In this document: piece after piece, positions 1 through 13,530 of the stretch
How the letters are laid out: each line of letters opens with the position of its first letter
How positions within the stretch are numbered: position 1 is the first letter of the stretch
DNA from: Cacajao melanocephalus
Taxonomy: Eukaryota > Chordata > Mammalia > Primates > Pitheciidae
Assembly (NCBI GenBank): GCA_963573385.1
Contig: CAUYLG010065526.1
Location: 62,001 to 126,000 of the forward strand
DNA length: 64,000 nt
Reading direction: 5' to 3'
The notes under the pieces: generated by a model
Seen by the model: the letters and a program-made list of their open reading frames with translations, nothing else
Database searches by the model: none
What the model was told of the DNA's origin: nothing
Position numbers and translations under genes: made by a program

Positions 1-173
1 CCATCTTTCTAAAAGGATCTAAGAGAGACCTAGTTGTTCAGAACCAGAAACTGAATAACATCTTTAACAAAATATCCAAGCGTTCTTCAAAAGAACCAAA
101 AGTTTCCCTTAACTTGACTGAACATTTCTAGACTTCCAAAGGGACAACTGCTAGTCAAAAACCAAATAAGCAC

Positions 174-424
<251 letters not shown>

Positions 425-757
425 TAAGCGCTTTTAGAAGAGGATGGCTTCTATCTTCCTATTGGGGTGAGGGATAATGAGGACCGCAATCTGGCTAATG
501 TTGATCACTAACAACAGCAGAGTATTCCTTAAGTGGTTTCTCAGAGACAATCTGGGGCAGCTGGTTAAGAAATCTTGTGTCTTCCAGCCAGAGTCCATGG
601 ACTAGTCACCCTTAACCACTAAGAGGACTTTACTTATCATAGGAGCTTTAATGAAAATAAATAGACCACCTAAAGATGGACATGGAGACCCAGAGGTACC
701 TTGCTTTCAACTTCCTTCATTCATTCTTCCTTGGTCATTTCAAAACTGCATATCCTT

Positions 758-884
758 TGCCAGACACAATGATGTATCCCTGTAATCCCAGCTATTTAGG
801 AGGCTGAGGTGGAAGGATCGCTTGAGCCTAGAAGTTGGATACCAGCCAAGGCAACATAGTAAAATCTCATCTCAAAAAAAAAAA
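758..884 (+). repeat. Alu left monomer (FLAM-like)
   Basis: A single Alu-like arm, with tgtaatcccagctattt, gaggctgaggtggaaggatc and an A-rich tail. The second arm is absent. A monomeric Alu of this kind is old and lies just upstream of a full dimer. Confidence 0.8.
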
Positions 885-896
885 GAGGGGAGAAAA

Positions 897-1207
897 GGCT
901 GGGCATGGTAGCTTATGCCTGTAATCCCTTTGAGAGGCCGAGGCAGGCAGATCACTTGAAGCCAGGAGTTTGAGACAAAACTGGCCAACATGGTGAAACC
1001 CTGTCTCTACTAAAAATACAAAAATTAGCTGGGCATAGTGGTGTGTGCCTGTAATCCCAGCTACTCAAGAGGTTGAGGCAGGAGAATCACTTGAACCTGG
1101 GAGACAGAGGTTGCAGTGAGCCAAGATCACACCGCTGCACTACAGCCTGAGCAACAGAGTGAGACTCTGTCCCAAAGGGAAAAAAAGAAATAAAGAAAGA
1201 AAAGAAA
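897..1207 (+). repeat. Alu element, full dimer
   Basis: It starts ggctgggcatgg, has both arms and a middle A-rich linker (actaaaaatacaaaaattag), and ends in an A-rich tail that has become (GAAA)-like. Confidence 0.95.
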
Positions 1208-1439
1208 TGCATGCCATAATGGGGTAGGAAAAACAAAATCTCCAAATCTGTAGAAAAATTATGTCACTTGTGTTTTGGTCATTAGATGTCCACAGATTAT
1301 TCAAGAATAAATATTAATACAAAAATTGTATGTTACCAAAATGATTTCTTATGTTCCAAGTAATTTGCATGGCATGACAAATAAATTATTGGCTTGTTCC
1401 TAAAATGTGGTGGTTGTTTTGTTTTTTAACCTGATAGTA

Positions 1440-1800
1440 CAGAAGAGTCCCTTTGTGTTCTTCTGCCAGCCACCAAAGGGCTGGCTATCGTCATGGTCAT
1501 TATCACCAGACATGGGGGCAACATGGGAAGAAGGGGTTGGCACATTTTTCCAGGAGTAAGGGCATTTGGAAACTCCATGGTGGGTCCCAGTGGCACAAAG
1601 GCCCTTGTGTATGGTACTACTTTACAAGAAAGGCTCAGTCAATGCCTCAGCAGCTGTGAAGTTGTCAGCCGTGGCATTCTTTACAAAGCTGGGTGGCTGC
1701 TTACTGCTGACATGTTTGGTTTTGAGCTCTGAAAAAAAAAAAAACCTTCACTGGAATGTTGAGCTAGGCAAAGACAGCAGATGCCCACAATGAAAAAGCC
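1440..1800. other. Unclassified unique segment with overlapping open frames
   Basis: Higher GC than its surroundings and not matched to any repeat I know. Three overlapping plus-strand frames stay open for 60-80 codons. One encodes a run of hydrophobic residues (GGCLLLTCLVLSS) before an A13 run at 1,731-1,743. It could be an old processed pseudogene or chance; no parent gene was recognised. Confidence 0.2.
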
Positions 1801-2784
1801 CATTGTATGTCAGGTGCTTAGGAAGTTTCTGGAAACTATTGACAAAACATGAGTATTTTTCTACTAAGTTTGCACTGAGCCATTTCAGTTGTTTTTCATC
1901 AAAATCTCTCAACTTCCCCCTCCTGTACTTGACAGCCAGACTAGAGATGATCCAGTAGGCTATCGATCACGCTCTCTTCTAAAGGTCATATTAGGGGGAA
2001 CATAAATGCCCAACAAACCACACACTTCTCTGAGGAAGAGGCACATTTCATTTGCCTTCCCATTTAACCTCACAGGGGCTTTTTATTAATACCAAGACTC
2101 AGACACGTCTTGGAAATGTCCATGTGAGATTTGGTATAGCACTTGTGATCATTTTCTGAGATTTCCTCAATTTGAGGATTGACTCAAAAGAAATGACAAA
2201 ATATATGTGACAATATTCCTAGATGCCAGTCTAAGCAAAGACTACTTAACAGCATACTTCAGTATCTGCTAGTGGAAGAAAAACAGTCTCCCTCCGTGAA
2301 GGTTTCAACACCAGTTCCTGGGACTAGATCTTGCCACAACTGTGTCTATTTAGGTTGTAATGACCTGAACAAAGCTAAATGTATGGCTACTGTGGTTATT
2401 ATACGGGTGCCTGGCAATAAAATACTATGCCTTAGCAAATAAAGAGACATAGGAGGTGAAGGGAGGTCAAAGAAAAAAACAGATGAGAAATCAATGTCAA
2501 AAGAGGTCACTTTATGAGCTTCAAAGGGAGCTACAGTCATTGATTATAATATCACTGAAACAACACAGGCCCTGTGAGATCTGAAATTACATTTCCAGTC
2601 TGAATTTATATAACTCACTGCAGACTCTGGTTGTGATTGTAGCACATTAATGGGAGCCTACCAAGTAAGCATGATTTAGATGGGCAGAGGCAGAGGTGAA
2701 TTCAGTTTTTCCTGGGTTTGGATGACTAGGTGTGTCATCAAGAAAGGTTCAGAATGGTTTTCTTCTGCCATTTCAGAGACATTG

Positions 2785-2960
2785 CTGGTAATAGGGGCTG
2801 GAATTAACTTTCAAAAACACAAATCTGATTATGTCAGTGCCTTGCTGACAAACCACCAATAGCCCTTTTTTTCGTGCACGATAAGGTTTAGAATCCTTAG
2901 ACAATAGGCAAGGCCTTTCTTATGAGGTGTTGTGCTGAACCCCTATTAACCTCAGTAGGG
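2785..2960 (+). repeat. L2-like fragment
   Basis: Contains the L2 phrase around a short ORF-derived block: gtcagtgccttgctgac, a run resembling gataaggtttagaatcctta, and caaggcc. Much diverged. A second piece at about 3,540-3,660 (ctgaaatgccctctctac, atattcctttattctc) may be the continuation, which would make 2,960-3,540 an insertion or highly diverged L2. Confidence 0.5.
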
Positions 2961-3679
2961 AAGGCTTCAAGATGCAAAAGAAGAGACTCAGAGCCAATAA
3001 ACAAGATGTGGGGTTTCATTAGGGAATTTTAGAGGGGTGAGAGTCCAGGGGTGGCAGGCTGAACAGGAGAACCACCTGAGGTACAGAAACAATCCAGTGG
3101 CAGTGAGCTGGACAAGATACCCACTTTCCTACAGTCCAGTGGCAGGCTGAGCCAGGGGATGAGGAGGGGGAGGGAATAACTGTAGCCACTTGCAAACAGC
3201 ATGCACTTTACACAACGTTTCCACTCAACACTCTCGCCTTAACGATCTCCGCCTGGCAATCTTCATGTATTTCAAAACTCAGGACTTCAATCTCCTGTAC
3301 AGCCTGTTTTCCATGTGATAGGCTGGGGTTCAGATGTTCCTTATAGACCAAGAACGAATTTCCAGGTTGACCACTTCTGGATTCGCCATTCAGATGTGTC
3401 TGCGACACAGGGTCATTCTAAGGGTTTACCTAAGTTATCACGCTCAGGTACATTGACACTACATGAAGCCACCAGAGTCTCCTTTTCAGATCATCTGAAA
3501 CTCCAACCATACTAAAATTCTTTCAGTTTTCCAAATTCAGTGTCCTCTTCCCCACACCCAGATGTCTACACAGTTCTTTTCTGGCTGAAATGCCCTCTCT
3601 ACTCTAGTAAAATATTCCTTTATTCTCTTCTTGTCCCATTTCCTTGCCATAGCAGATCCTAGGCTCATCAAACTCTATC

Positions 3680-4000
3680 TCCCTTTCTCCTTGGGCACAC
3701 AGCTACACTGCCCTACCCAGCTTCCCTTGCTGTCTGATAGGTCTACATGACAGAACTCTGGCCAATGGAGCATGGGTGAAAAATATGTTTAACATCTCTG
3801 GTCCCTAAAATCCTTCCTGGAGATCCTCCATGTTCTCTTTCTCCCAGTGATTCCAACTCTGAGGCCCTTGAAGATGGCCTTGGGTCCCTGAATAACTACG
3901 TGGAGCAGAACAGCCTACTCACCAAACCCTGCAGTCTGTGTTAGACTGTGGCATACGTGAGAAATATTTTAAGACACCAAAAGGATCAAGGTGTTTATTT
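3680..4000 (+). repeat. Ancient LTR-like interspersed repeat (family unsure)
   Basis: Phrases such as ctctggccaatggagcatg and ctgaataactacgtggagca are ones I associate with old MaLR or ERVL LTRs. No clean ends were seen. A 154-codon frame (3,938-4,402) overlaps this segment and has a GTG, not an ATG, at its start; it is not treated as a gene. Confidence 0.35.
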
Positions 4001-4411
4001 CAGCAGCTAGTCTACTTTGACCAATGCACTCAGCCAGATATTATTAATTACATTTTACTTATTGTCATTGTGGTTATATTTATAGGTCACTATATATTTA
4101 TTTCTGGAAGAAGTCTGGGTATAAATAGAAATTCATGTTTATTAAAGGAAAGAATTTATACTAAAACAAAAGCAAAACTATACAAGACTTTTTCTACTTC
4201 TGGGCTGACTGGCAGAGTTGTCTTGAACATGGTGCCATTGAGATTGTATTCAGGGGTCCAGAAGAAAGCCCTTCTGTGGGCCCAGGCTACAATCCTTTCT
4301 CCTGGGCTGCTGTTTCTCACCACTAAACATAAAGGACACAGTTTACAATATTATGAGGGTAGGGGGAATTCTGGAAAGACACTGGCAATGATGGAAGAAT
4401 AATTTTTCAAT

Positions 4412-4731
<320 letters not shown>

Positions 4732-5423
4732 TAAAACTAGGAGACAAAGTTTCTTCTTGAACCCCAAAATACAAGTTAATGGGACAAACCACCAACAGCC
4801 AGAAATTCTGTATGGAATCAGCACCCAGGTGGGAAGAAGAAGGAAACAATGGTATCTATGGACCTGAGAACAAGAGAACCCAGAAGAGCTAACAGTGCTC
4901 ACTGGTAAGTTCAGAGGGCCACTGTGAAACAACAGCTATCACTGGGAGGGGTTTTATCTCCTTTACCACCTGAGTACAAGGTGCACATGGGAAGGAGGAC
5001 TGAGGGAGACGGAGCAGTTTACTCCTCATGAACTGTGCAGCCACCAAGCACCCTTCCAGCATAAACCCCCACCAATGAGAAACTGCTGAGAGCAGCTTCA
5101 CACTTGAGACACAACAGAGTCTAAAGAGAGAGAAGGTCTTGGCCAAAGTGATTGAGAAGAAAACAGCCAGGGAATCTCAGGAAGCATCTACCATATCTAC
5201 TATATTTTTAAAAATACTGCACATACACGAAAAGGAAGTTCTATAAAGTTAGTGAGATTTCCTGAATCGTATCTCATTCTAAAATGTCAGAAAATTAAGT
5301 TCACATAAAAATGAATAATGGAATAGTATCAAGGCCCAGGTCAAATCCCATAGAAAGTAATTATAATTACAAAATACAATAAGGGGCGGAATAACATCCC
5401 TAGAGACAATGAAAGCATGCTGA

Positions 5424-5726
5424 GGCTGGGCACGATGGCTCACACCTATAATGCCAGCACTTTGGGAGACTAGGCGAACTCCTGAGGTCAGGAGTTTGAG
5501 ACCATCCTGGCCAACATGGTGAAACCCCGTCTCTACTAAAAACACAAAAATTATCCAGGCATGGTGGTGCATGCCTGTAATCCCAGCTAGTCAGAAGGCT
5601 GAGACAAGAGAATCACTTGAACCCAGGAGGCAGAGGTTGCAGTGAGTCGAGCTTGAGCCACCATACTTCAGCCTGGGTGACAGAGATGGGACTCCATCTC
5701 AAAAAAAACAAAGAAACAAAGAAACA
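5424..5726 (+). repeat. Alu element with perfect target-site duplication
   Basis: Full dimer beginning ggctgggcacgatgg. The 12-bp flanks aaagcatgctga at 5,412-5,423 and 5,727-5,738 are identical. A small deletion is visible in the left arm (gggagactaggcgaactcctgagg). Confidence 0.97.
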
Positions 5727-6003
5727 AAAGCATGCTGAAAGCTGTAACCTATAATTTCAAAAGAAACTTAAATACATTAAGAAATGATGCAAACTACCAA
5801 AGAACACTACCATCTGATTAGAAAAGTTCATAAATAAGGAGGTAGGACTGAAAAAAATTTTTTAACTAAAAGAAAAACTTCAGAAATGTCAACTAAACTA
5901 GAAAAAAAGAAATAGAACAGATAATCTATTAATAAATATAAAATGTGAACAGGTAGCAAACTACAAACTCAAAAAGCAATCAAGAGATAAAAAAGATTTA
6001 AAA

Positions 6004-6232
6004 CAAGCTTGTCCAACCCACAGACCGTGGGCTGCGTGTGGCCCAGGATGACTTTGAATGTGGCCCAACACAAATTCATAAACTTTCTTAAAACATTATG
6101 AGATTTTGTTTTGCAAGTTTTTGTTTTTTGTTTTTAGCTCATCAGCTATCATTAGTGTTAGTGTATTTTATGTGTGGCCCAAGACAATTCTTCTAGTGTG
6201 GCCCAGGGAAGTGAAAAGATTGGACACCCCTG
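6004..6232 (-). mobile_element. hAT-Charlie MITE, MER30-like
   Basis: A 229-bp element. Its inverted ends read caagcttgtccaaccc at the left and gattggacacccctg at the right, the latter being the complement of the well known caggggtgtccaatc end. The internal repeats of tgtggccca are typical. Non-autonomous, with no transposase frame. Confidence 0.8.
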
Positions 6233-6239
6233 AATTAAG

Positions 6240-7262
6240 AGAAAAAAAATAGTGAACATAGGCAAAGAAAATTGAACATATGGATAACAAGAGATTATGA
6301 ACAAAAAAAAGCAAGGGAAGAGAAAAAATACTAACAACTAAAATTAAGAAAATGTCCTTAAGTACAAAAAGATTTAAATAATATTGAAAAGTTGTGCCAT
6401 GTATCTGAAAATATTGATCTAAAAAAGACCAATAGCAAGACATATTCTAGTAAACTCTCTGAATTTCTGAGCAAAAAGAATACATGGCTTATAGTCTAAA
6501 GAAAATTAAACTATCATCAGATTTTCTAAAGCAAATGCTTTAGGCTAGAAGAAAACAGAGTAGCCTGCTTAATATACTAGAAAAAAGAAAGGGGTTTCAT
6601 ATCTAGCAAAGCTGACTTACAAGTGTGAAAGACTCAAAGAAACTATTATGAATATAGACAAGAACTTAGGGAATATTGTTCCTGTAAATCCTTTCTGAGT
6701 AGCATATTAGAGAATGAGCTTCCGATGATCAGATCAAAATAGTAAGACAGAACATCAGCATAAGGACTGCTGGTGAATATTAATTATATAGTTACCTGTG
6801 GACTTAAGTTTAAAGGTGACTAACAGAGAACAGAGTATCTGATGTCTCTATATTCTGACAATGTAAATCGAGCATAACTATTTAAAAATGAAGGAAGTGG
6901 GGGGAACCATATGCAAAGAAAAGTTGTAATGTTTTCAATAACCACGTGAGTACTATATTGTCCTCCTGAGATTACCGTGCATATAATATGTGATAAATCA
7001 ATGATTACTATTAGAATATTATCATTCTATCATTCCCTGTGTCCTTGAGGGTCCAGAATTTTTTGGGAAGGAAGGAGATCTAACTAATGCAGAAGAGGCT
7101 AAATAAAATTCTGTAATAGTAAATTTGAATTGGAGTACTAGTAAGAACTCATAAGTTCATAAAACATATAATAAACTATAGATATTATAATGCAGATATA
7201 GAATAAACTATACAAAATATAAACTAACATAAGCTATAAATATAAAACTATAAAATAAATTA
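6240..7262. other. AT-rich DNA, possible old L1 remnant
   Basis: No gene. Around 6,520-6,640 the phrases gctagaagaaaacagag and ggggtttcatatctagcaaa resemble the 3' part of old L1M elements, but too weakly to call. The remainder is unclassified AT-rich sequence. Confidence 0.3.
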
Positions 7263-7460
7263 TCCGGGGGGGGCCAGGGGAGGGACAGCGGGGGGAGGGG
7301 GAGGTTAGGAAAGGACAACATGGGGAGAAATGCCAGATATAGGTGACGGGGGGATGGAGGCAACAAACCACATTGTCATGTATGTACCTATGCAACAATC
7401 CTACATGATCTGCACATGTTCCCCAGAATCTAAATTACAATTTTAAAAAATTTTTTAAAG
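7263..7460 (+). repeat. L1 3' end, plus orientation
   Basis: Matches the L1 3' untranslated region: a G-rich tract, atgccagatataggtgacg, caacaaaccacattgtcatg, tgcacatgttccccagaa, then an A-rich end. Strongly 5'-truncated with no coding part. The G-rich tract is noted separately. Confidence 0.9.
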
Positions 7461-7499
7461 CTACAAAATAAAACCATATAAATGAACAAAATAAATGAT

Positions 7500-7800
7500 A
7501 GTATATTATAAAATAACTATAATATATTATATAATAACATACTGTATATTCACAGGGATCAAATCTGAGTGTGAATCACTCCCATGTGCCAATTTACAGG
7601 AAATGCAGGGGGCAGAGGAACATACTGAATTGCACTGTGAGCCTGAATTCAAGCTCAGGTGAACTATATATTATATATACTAATATACCATAGTATATTA
7701 TATAATATATAGTACTATCGTCTATTACATACTATAGTTATTATATAATAAAGCATAACTATAGTATATAACTACATATATAGTTTATTAGTTTATATAG
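7500..7800. repeat. AT-rich simple-repeat field
   Basis: Long runs of TATA and ATAT words, interrupted at 7,555-7,670 by one copy of the local duplication described separately. Confidence 0.8.
7555..7670 (+). repeat. Local direct duplication, copy 1
   Basis: Contains gcagggggcagaggaacata, shared with the copy at 8,158-8,281. About 85 bases align without a gap, and the match resumes at ctcaggt and gaactatat. Confidence 0.85.
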
Positions 7801-8157
7801 TTTTTATAAATCTCCCCAATTCTTTCCTCTACAAATGTTAAGAAACCATGACCAACCCAGTACCAATGAGTATCCCTAGCACCTACCTAGAGTGTAGTCT
7901 TCAAATAACATTTCTTATCTAAAGAAAGCATAGCTTCTTGGAGAAATGGTTGATTTCAGGTCTAGGACAGGAAACGTATATGATATGCCTGAAATGTCTT
8001 GTATTGCCCCATAGCAGGGGAGCTATCAAAGGTTTCTAAGGCTGTGACAAAAGGACTCAAGAACCAACTTGCAGTTGCCCCTGCTGGCTAACATGGAACT
8101 ATTTGAGCTTTGATAATGATTATAGTCTTGCCAACCACTACCTATAGTCTTGCCAAA

Positions 8158-8281
8158 GGGATCAAACCTGAGTGTGATCCAGTCCCAGGTACCAGTTTGC
8201 AGGAAATGCAGGGGGCAGAGGAACATACTGAACTGCACTGTGAGTACATAATATACGCAACTCAGGTTCCGAAGAACTATA
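8158..8281 (+). repeat. Local direct duplication, copy 2
   Basis: Second copy of the segment at 7,555-7,670, lying about 600 bp downstream in the same orientation. It may be a local duplication, or two pieces of one unclassified repeat family. Confidence 0.85.
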
Positions 8282-8937
8282 TCAGTCAAATGGCTATGGT
8301 CCCTCAATAGCTAAATTGTAAGGAAATAAAAGGTATTAAGGAGGAACTTAATGATTAAAAGATAAAGGACATGCCATTTTCTTTTTAAATGGGCAAGACT
8401 AGACTCCAGTCTAGTGTTTGAGGATGCACACTGGGTGATAAATGTATTTTTAAAAAATATAAAGAAATTATTATTACAATAGAATCATGATTACTTACGA
8501 GGAATATAAAGGACTATAATTGGGTAAAGCACGTGAAGGGGATTTGGAGGTGGCAAAATTCTATCTCTTGTCCTGGCTAGCATACAATACATACATAATA
8601 GACATATATATGTATAGACTTATACAACATTAATACAATATATAAACATACAATATACTAGGCCATGCACTGTATTCATGTGGATTTCTCTATTTGTGTT
8701 TTAATTACAAATATATATATATTTTTAAAAGACTATGAGTCTCTCACTGCCATCCAATCTCCTACTGAGAAGACAATGTAAAGCACATGGTTGAAGTAAA
8801 AAAGAATGCTAGCAAATCATGGTTGACATCATCTTGTGAAGGTTCACAAATATCTTTGCAAAGTTGTATTTAATTTGGAGGACGTCGATCCTCTTAAAAG
8901 ATTTCAGGAGTCCAGCAATTCCCCCTTTCCTCTGAAC

Positions 8938-9535
<598 letters not shown>

Positions 9536-12500
9536 TGAACTTTTTAATGTCTCCACCATTTACCTGATTCTCCTATTTGTATAATTAAAATGAGAGAGCT
9601 AGAGAAATATGATGCAAAAGAAACCATGGCTATACAAGTAGCATCAGGCAGGTGAAGAGTGATGGGTTGGTGCCACGTTTGTGTATTAAGCCACCTTAAC
9701 ACTATTTATTGCAATTTAATAGAAATCTACTCACTTGTGCCATGCATATAAAATTGTTTATCCTAAAATTTTTGCCTTTTCAAGCATCTAAATTCCTCCA
9801 TTTCTCAGAGAATATGCTAGGACCCAGAAGAAAAAAAGTCAACTTTGAGTAATAAAATCAAGACATTGAACACTAGATAGAGAGACAGAAAGAAGACAAT
9901 AAATTCCTCTGAGAATTCCTGGTGCCTGAACGCTCAAAACAAATGTACAGAAATCTTCTTGAGAGTGTGGAGAAGATATTCCTTAGAAATAACTACTTCA
10001 TACCCATTATTCTATTTTGAAATATTTTAAACTTTCCTGGGTCATCTTTTTTATTTAGTATGTTAAATAATTTTAGTGACCACAAAGAATAATCATAAGG
10101 GATCTTGTGGATTTGTTCCTTCCCCCTCCCAAAAAAGGTCTTAAGTTCTTCCACTCCAAATTATCTATCCAGTGGGATTTTCAGTAGTTAACAATGTATA
10201 AAATGTTCCTTGTTCAAACCAAAGACAAAAATGAAGCTTTTAAAATTGCCCATGTCACAGTGAGGATAAAACCACCTGCCTATCGCCAGAGCACAATTCT
10301 ACCCCATATTACAAAATCATTACCTTCCCAGTTCCTTTAGAAAGAGGTGGAGTATGAAATCGCAAATAGATAACAAAATTTGAGCCCCCAAAGAGAGAGA
10401 GAATATGTATCAAAATAGCTAAGTGCATGTAAATAAGTACTAAATTTAACAGGCATGAGTAATGCAGACCTCACAGGAGCCATCTTGCCTAGGACTGCTT
10501 TCGTGCTTCCAGTCTGAAGGATATAAATGGGCTCTCCTCACACTTAAATATGGAATAAAAAGACAGTAGCACTGGACTATAGAGGAGGTAAGCCCAAATT
10601 CACAGAGGTTTTATTAAAAACAGGAAAAGGTCAGTCCTCTTCCCCCAAAGGAATGTCCAGGGCTTGTAGGAATTATTAGTCCAAGATAGTTTCTTTATTA
10701 AATTCGCTGTGCAGAAATAGAAAGACAAGGCCAGGGGAGAACTAGAAAGACATAGAATGTCTTACTTTTGTCCAGCCTATGCACTGCCACGATCTAAATT
10801 TAATGCCAAGATACTTCCTCTTCACTGTATCTGCAAATCAGATATCTTTAAAAACCTCGAGTAAATCCTTAATGAAGTAAGAAATTATGCAGTTAAACAA
10901 TCCACTAATGATAAATATATCATCTATGTGCTTTCCTCAAAATAAAACAAATAAGATAAATTCAGAGTATTATGCCAGGTATGACACCTGCAAAATACCT
11001 CACTGCTCACCAACGACATGAAACACTCATCTACATTTTAACCTATATTTGCTTCTAGTTAAAATCAAGCATTCACTAATGAATTAGTTTCAGTGAATTT
11101 ATAGATCGAGGGCAGCCCAGCACTGCCTTGTTTAGCAAACATTTTTCAACATGGGCAGTCACAGGGAAATCTCAAGCCCAAGTTAAGTGCCAACTTAAAA
11201 TGGATTCCTGAGACATCCCTGGTGTGTGAATTAATTCTATTTGTATTAATATTTGGAATGTCACACAGGACGCCACAGCTGGTTTTGCGTGACACTCTGG
11301 CACTCTCTCAACAGCATTTTTATCATTAAAATGACCATGTTTTAAAAGCAATGACATACTGCGTGAGAGACTTTATAAGAGTGAGAAGGATGAAAAGCTG
11401 GAAATTTCTCTACTAGCCTCTGCCTATTAAACACCCTAGCTTTACAACAGCAGGGCACATTTTAGTGTCAAAGAACAGGGCACTGTATTCAATTTCAGTG
11501 CAGTGAGGAGTTTGGGTAATCCTGTCTCTTTACGTTTGAGATCACAGCACTTCTAGAAAAGTCAACAGAATCAGCTGCTCCAAAATAATGTCCACAACTC
11601 AGGCACACTCACACAAAAACACTCCTTGTGAAGAGGTAAGAAATTAAAGCAACATCTGGCAGAGAAAAATCTGTTCTCAAGAGCTGAAACCAAAGAGGAG
11701 TGTCAGAGCTTGAAGTCTTCTCTTTGGAAAGCCTCTGCAACCAGCACTACTGGTTTTGTGGTAACACAAAGAGGTCCGGTTTAGATCAGTGAAAACCAGG
11801 TAGACACAAATACCTCCCTTCCGTCTACAGTTTCAAATGTTTCTTAACATCAAACACTTTTACGACTTAGAAATGAAAACATCACCTGGTTTGGGTCGTA
11901 TTTCTTTCACTTCCAGGATTCCAGTGAAGATGGCAATAAAACTAATATGGCTACAGAGAGCAGGAAGAATCATGAAAACAAGGATAAGGTACATGCTACT
12001 TCATCAGCTCTTAAATAATCAAGAAGGATCTCTATTATATACCTATGTGACCAGCTGTTTTCTACCTCCGTTGAGATCTCACAGCAGATCCATTCTGGGA
12101 GAATATCTGATCTGGGGCTTTGGGGTTTTGTATATTGTTCCCCTCCTCCTCCTCCCTATTTAATGGGTTCTAGAAAAAGCATAGGAGATTGCAGTTTCAG
12201 CAGACAGGGAAAAGAGGGCTGATATGCTTTACATAGTTATTTTTATATTTAATCCAAGAGCAAGAGAGGACTAAGCAACCCAGCTGACTCTAAAAAGCAT
12301 TTTAGGAAGTTGGCAACTGAACAAGCCACCTCCTGCTATCTCCTACTGCGAAGTAACTGTATCCGGGGTATAGATATGTTCCTCAAAGATATCAATAGCA
12401 CAGATAATTAAGTTAGTGCAGCAAACTAGCTACATGCTTTGAAGTGTGGAGACAGTTGGTGCGCTAACCTTTCCCTCACCTGATAGGCTAAGCCTACAAT

Positions 12501-13019
12501 CTCCTCACACATGTTAACAATCTTGTGACCTTTAGTCTGTCCTCATTATCACATCAGTTAGGTTACCCAACTGTGTGGGGCCTACCATAAAAAGGGCTGC
12601 TTATAAACTGGGATAGTGAGTTAACAGGCTCAAGACAGACTCTGAGTGGGTAGGAAGAACCTCCAACTAGAGGAGCTGAAATTCTCTAGATTAAGCTATC
12701 CTGTGGCAGGAGAGAAAGGGCATCACAGGGTGGGAAGAGAGACTAGCTGACCCAGACATCATCAAACTCTGGAGTGCATCTTCTAAGTATACCAGTTACT
12801 GGATCCCAATGTCTAGAGAGTCTTACTCAAAGGGTTGGGGTAGAGACATAAAATCTGCATTTTAATGAGTACAATGGTGATTCAAAATTTGTGGTTCTCA
12901 GACTACATTTCTTAGAAAGGTAAGGACTGAAGCAAGTTTCTGAGGACTCCAGTAGTATGCACCTATTATCCAGAAACTACTAAACCCTGTGGCACTTTGT
13001 ATATTTTAAGTAATTTAAT
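9536..13019. other. Non-repetitive AT-rich DNA, no gene seen
   Basis: About 3.5 kb without a recognised repeat or gene. The longest open frame (11,837-12,163, plus strand, 108 codons) shows no recognisable domain and is treated as chance. Confidence 0.6.
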
Positions 13020-13425
13020 CTTCACTATATAAACACACACAATAAACGTCTGTATATATATATACACACACACAATAAATATATACACAATAAATATATA
13101 CACACTATATTTGTAAAATATACAAAGCATAAGGGTTTAGTATATGTGTGTATTTTTCATTAATCTTCACATGCATATATATGTTGTATGTATATATACA
13201 CGTCGTATAGATGTTATATGTATATATGTATATATTGTATGTGTATATATGTTGTATATACATTACATACATATATTCTGTGAGTATGCTATGTGTATAT
13301 ATACATATATGTATGTACATATGTATGTTGTGAAGATTAAATATATATATGTGTGTTTATTTAAGTATATATGTATGTTATTAAGAGTAAATGATGAAAA
13401 ATACACACACACGTATATATAATTT
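13020..13425. repeat. TA/CA/TG compound microsatellite field
   Basis: Begins with three to four copies of a unit like cacaataaatatata (13,033-13,103), then about 250 bp of gtatatatgt-type words. The open frames here on both strands are products of the repeat. Confidence 0.9.
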
Positions 13426-13530
13426 GATTCATTTTACAACCACAGAAACTAAGGCTCAGCAATATTAAGTAACTTGATCCAAGGTCACATGCTAATAAGT
13501 GACAAAGCCATGTGCAGAACCCAGATGTAC
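13425..13530 (-). repeat. MIR fragment, antisense
   Basis: cattttacaaccacagaaact, aggctcagcaatattaagta and caaggtcacatgctaataag match the antisense MIR core. Confidence 0.75.

Noticed and set aside
3938..4402. 154-codon plus-strand frame
   Set aside because: It starts at GTG, overlaps an old LTR-like repeat, shows no domain and has AT-driven composition.
13105..13422. Tyr/Ile/Thr-rich frames on both strands
   Set aside because: They are translations of the TA/TG/CA microsatellite field.
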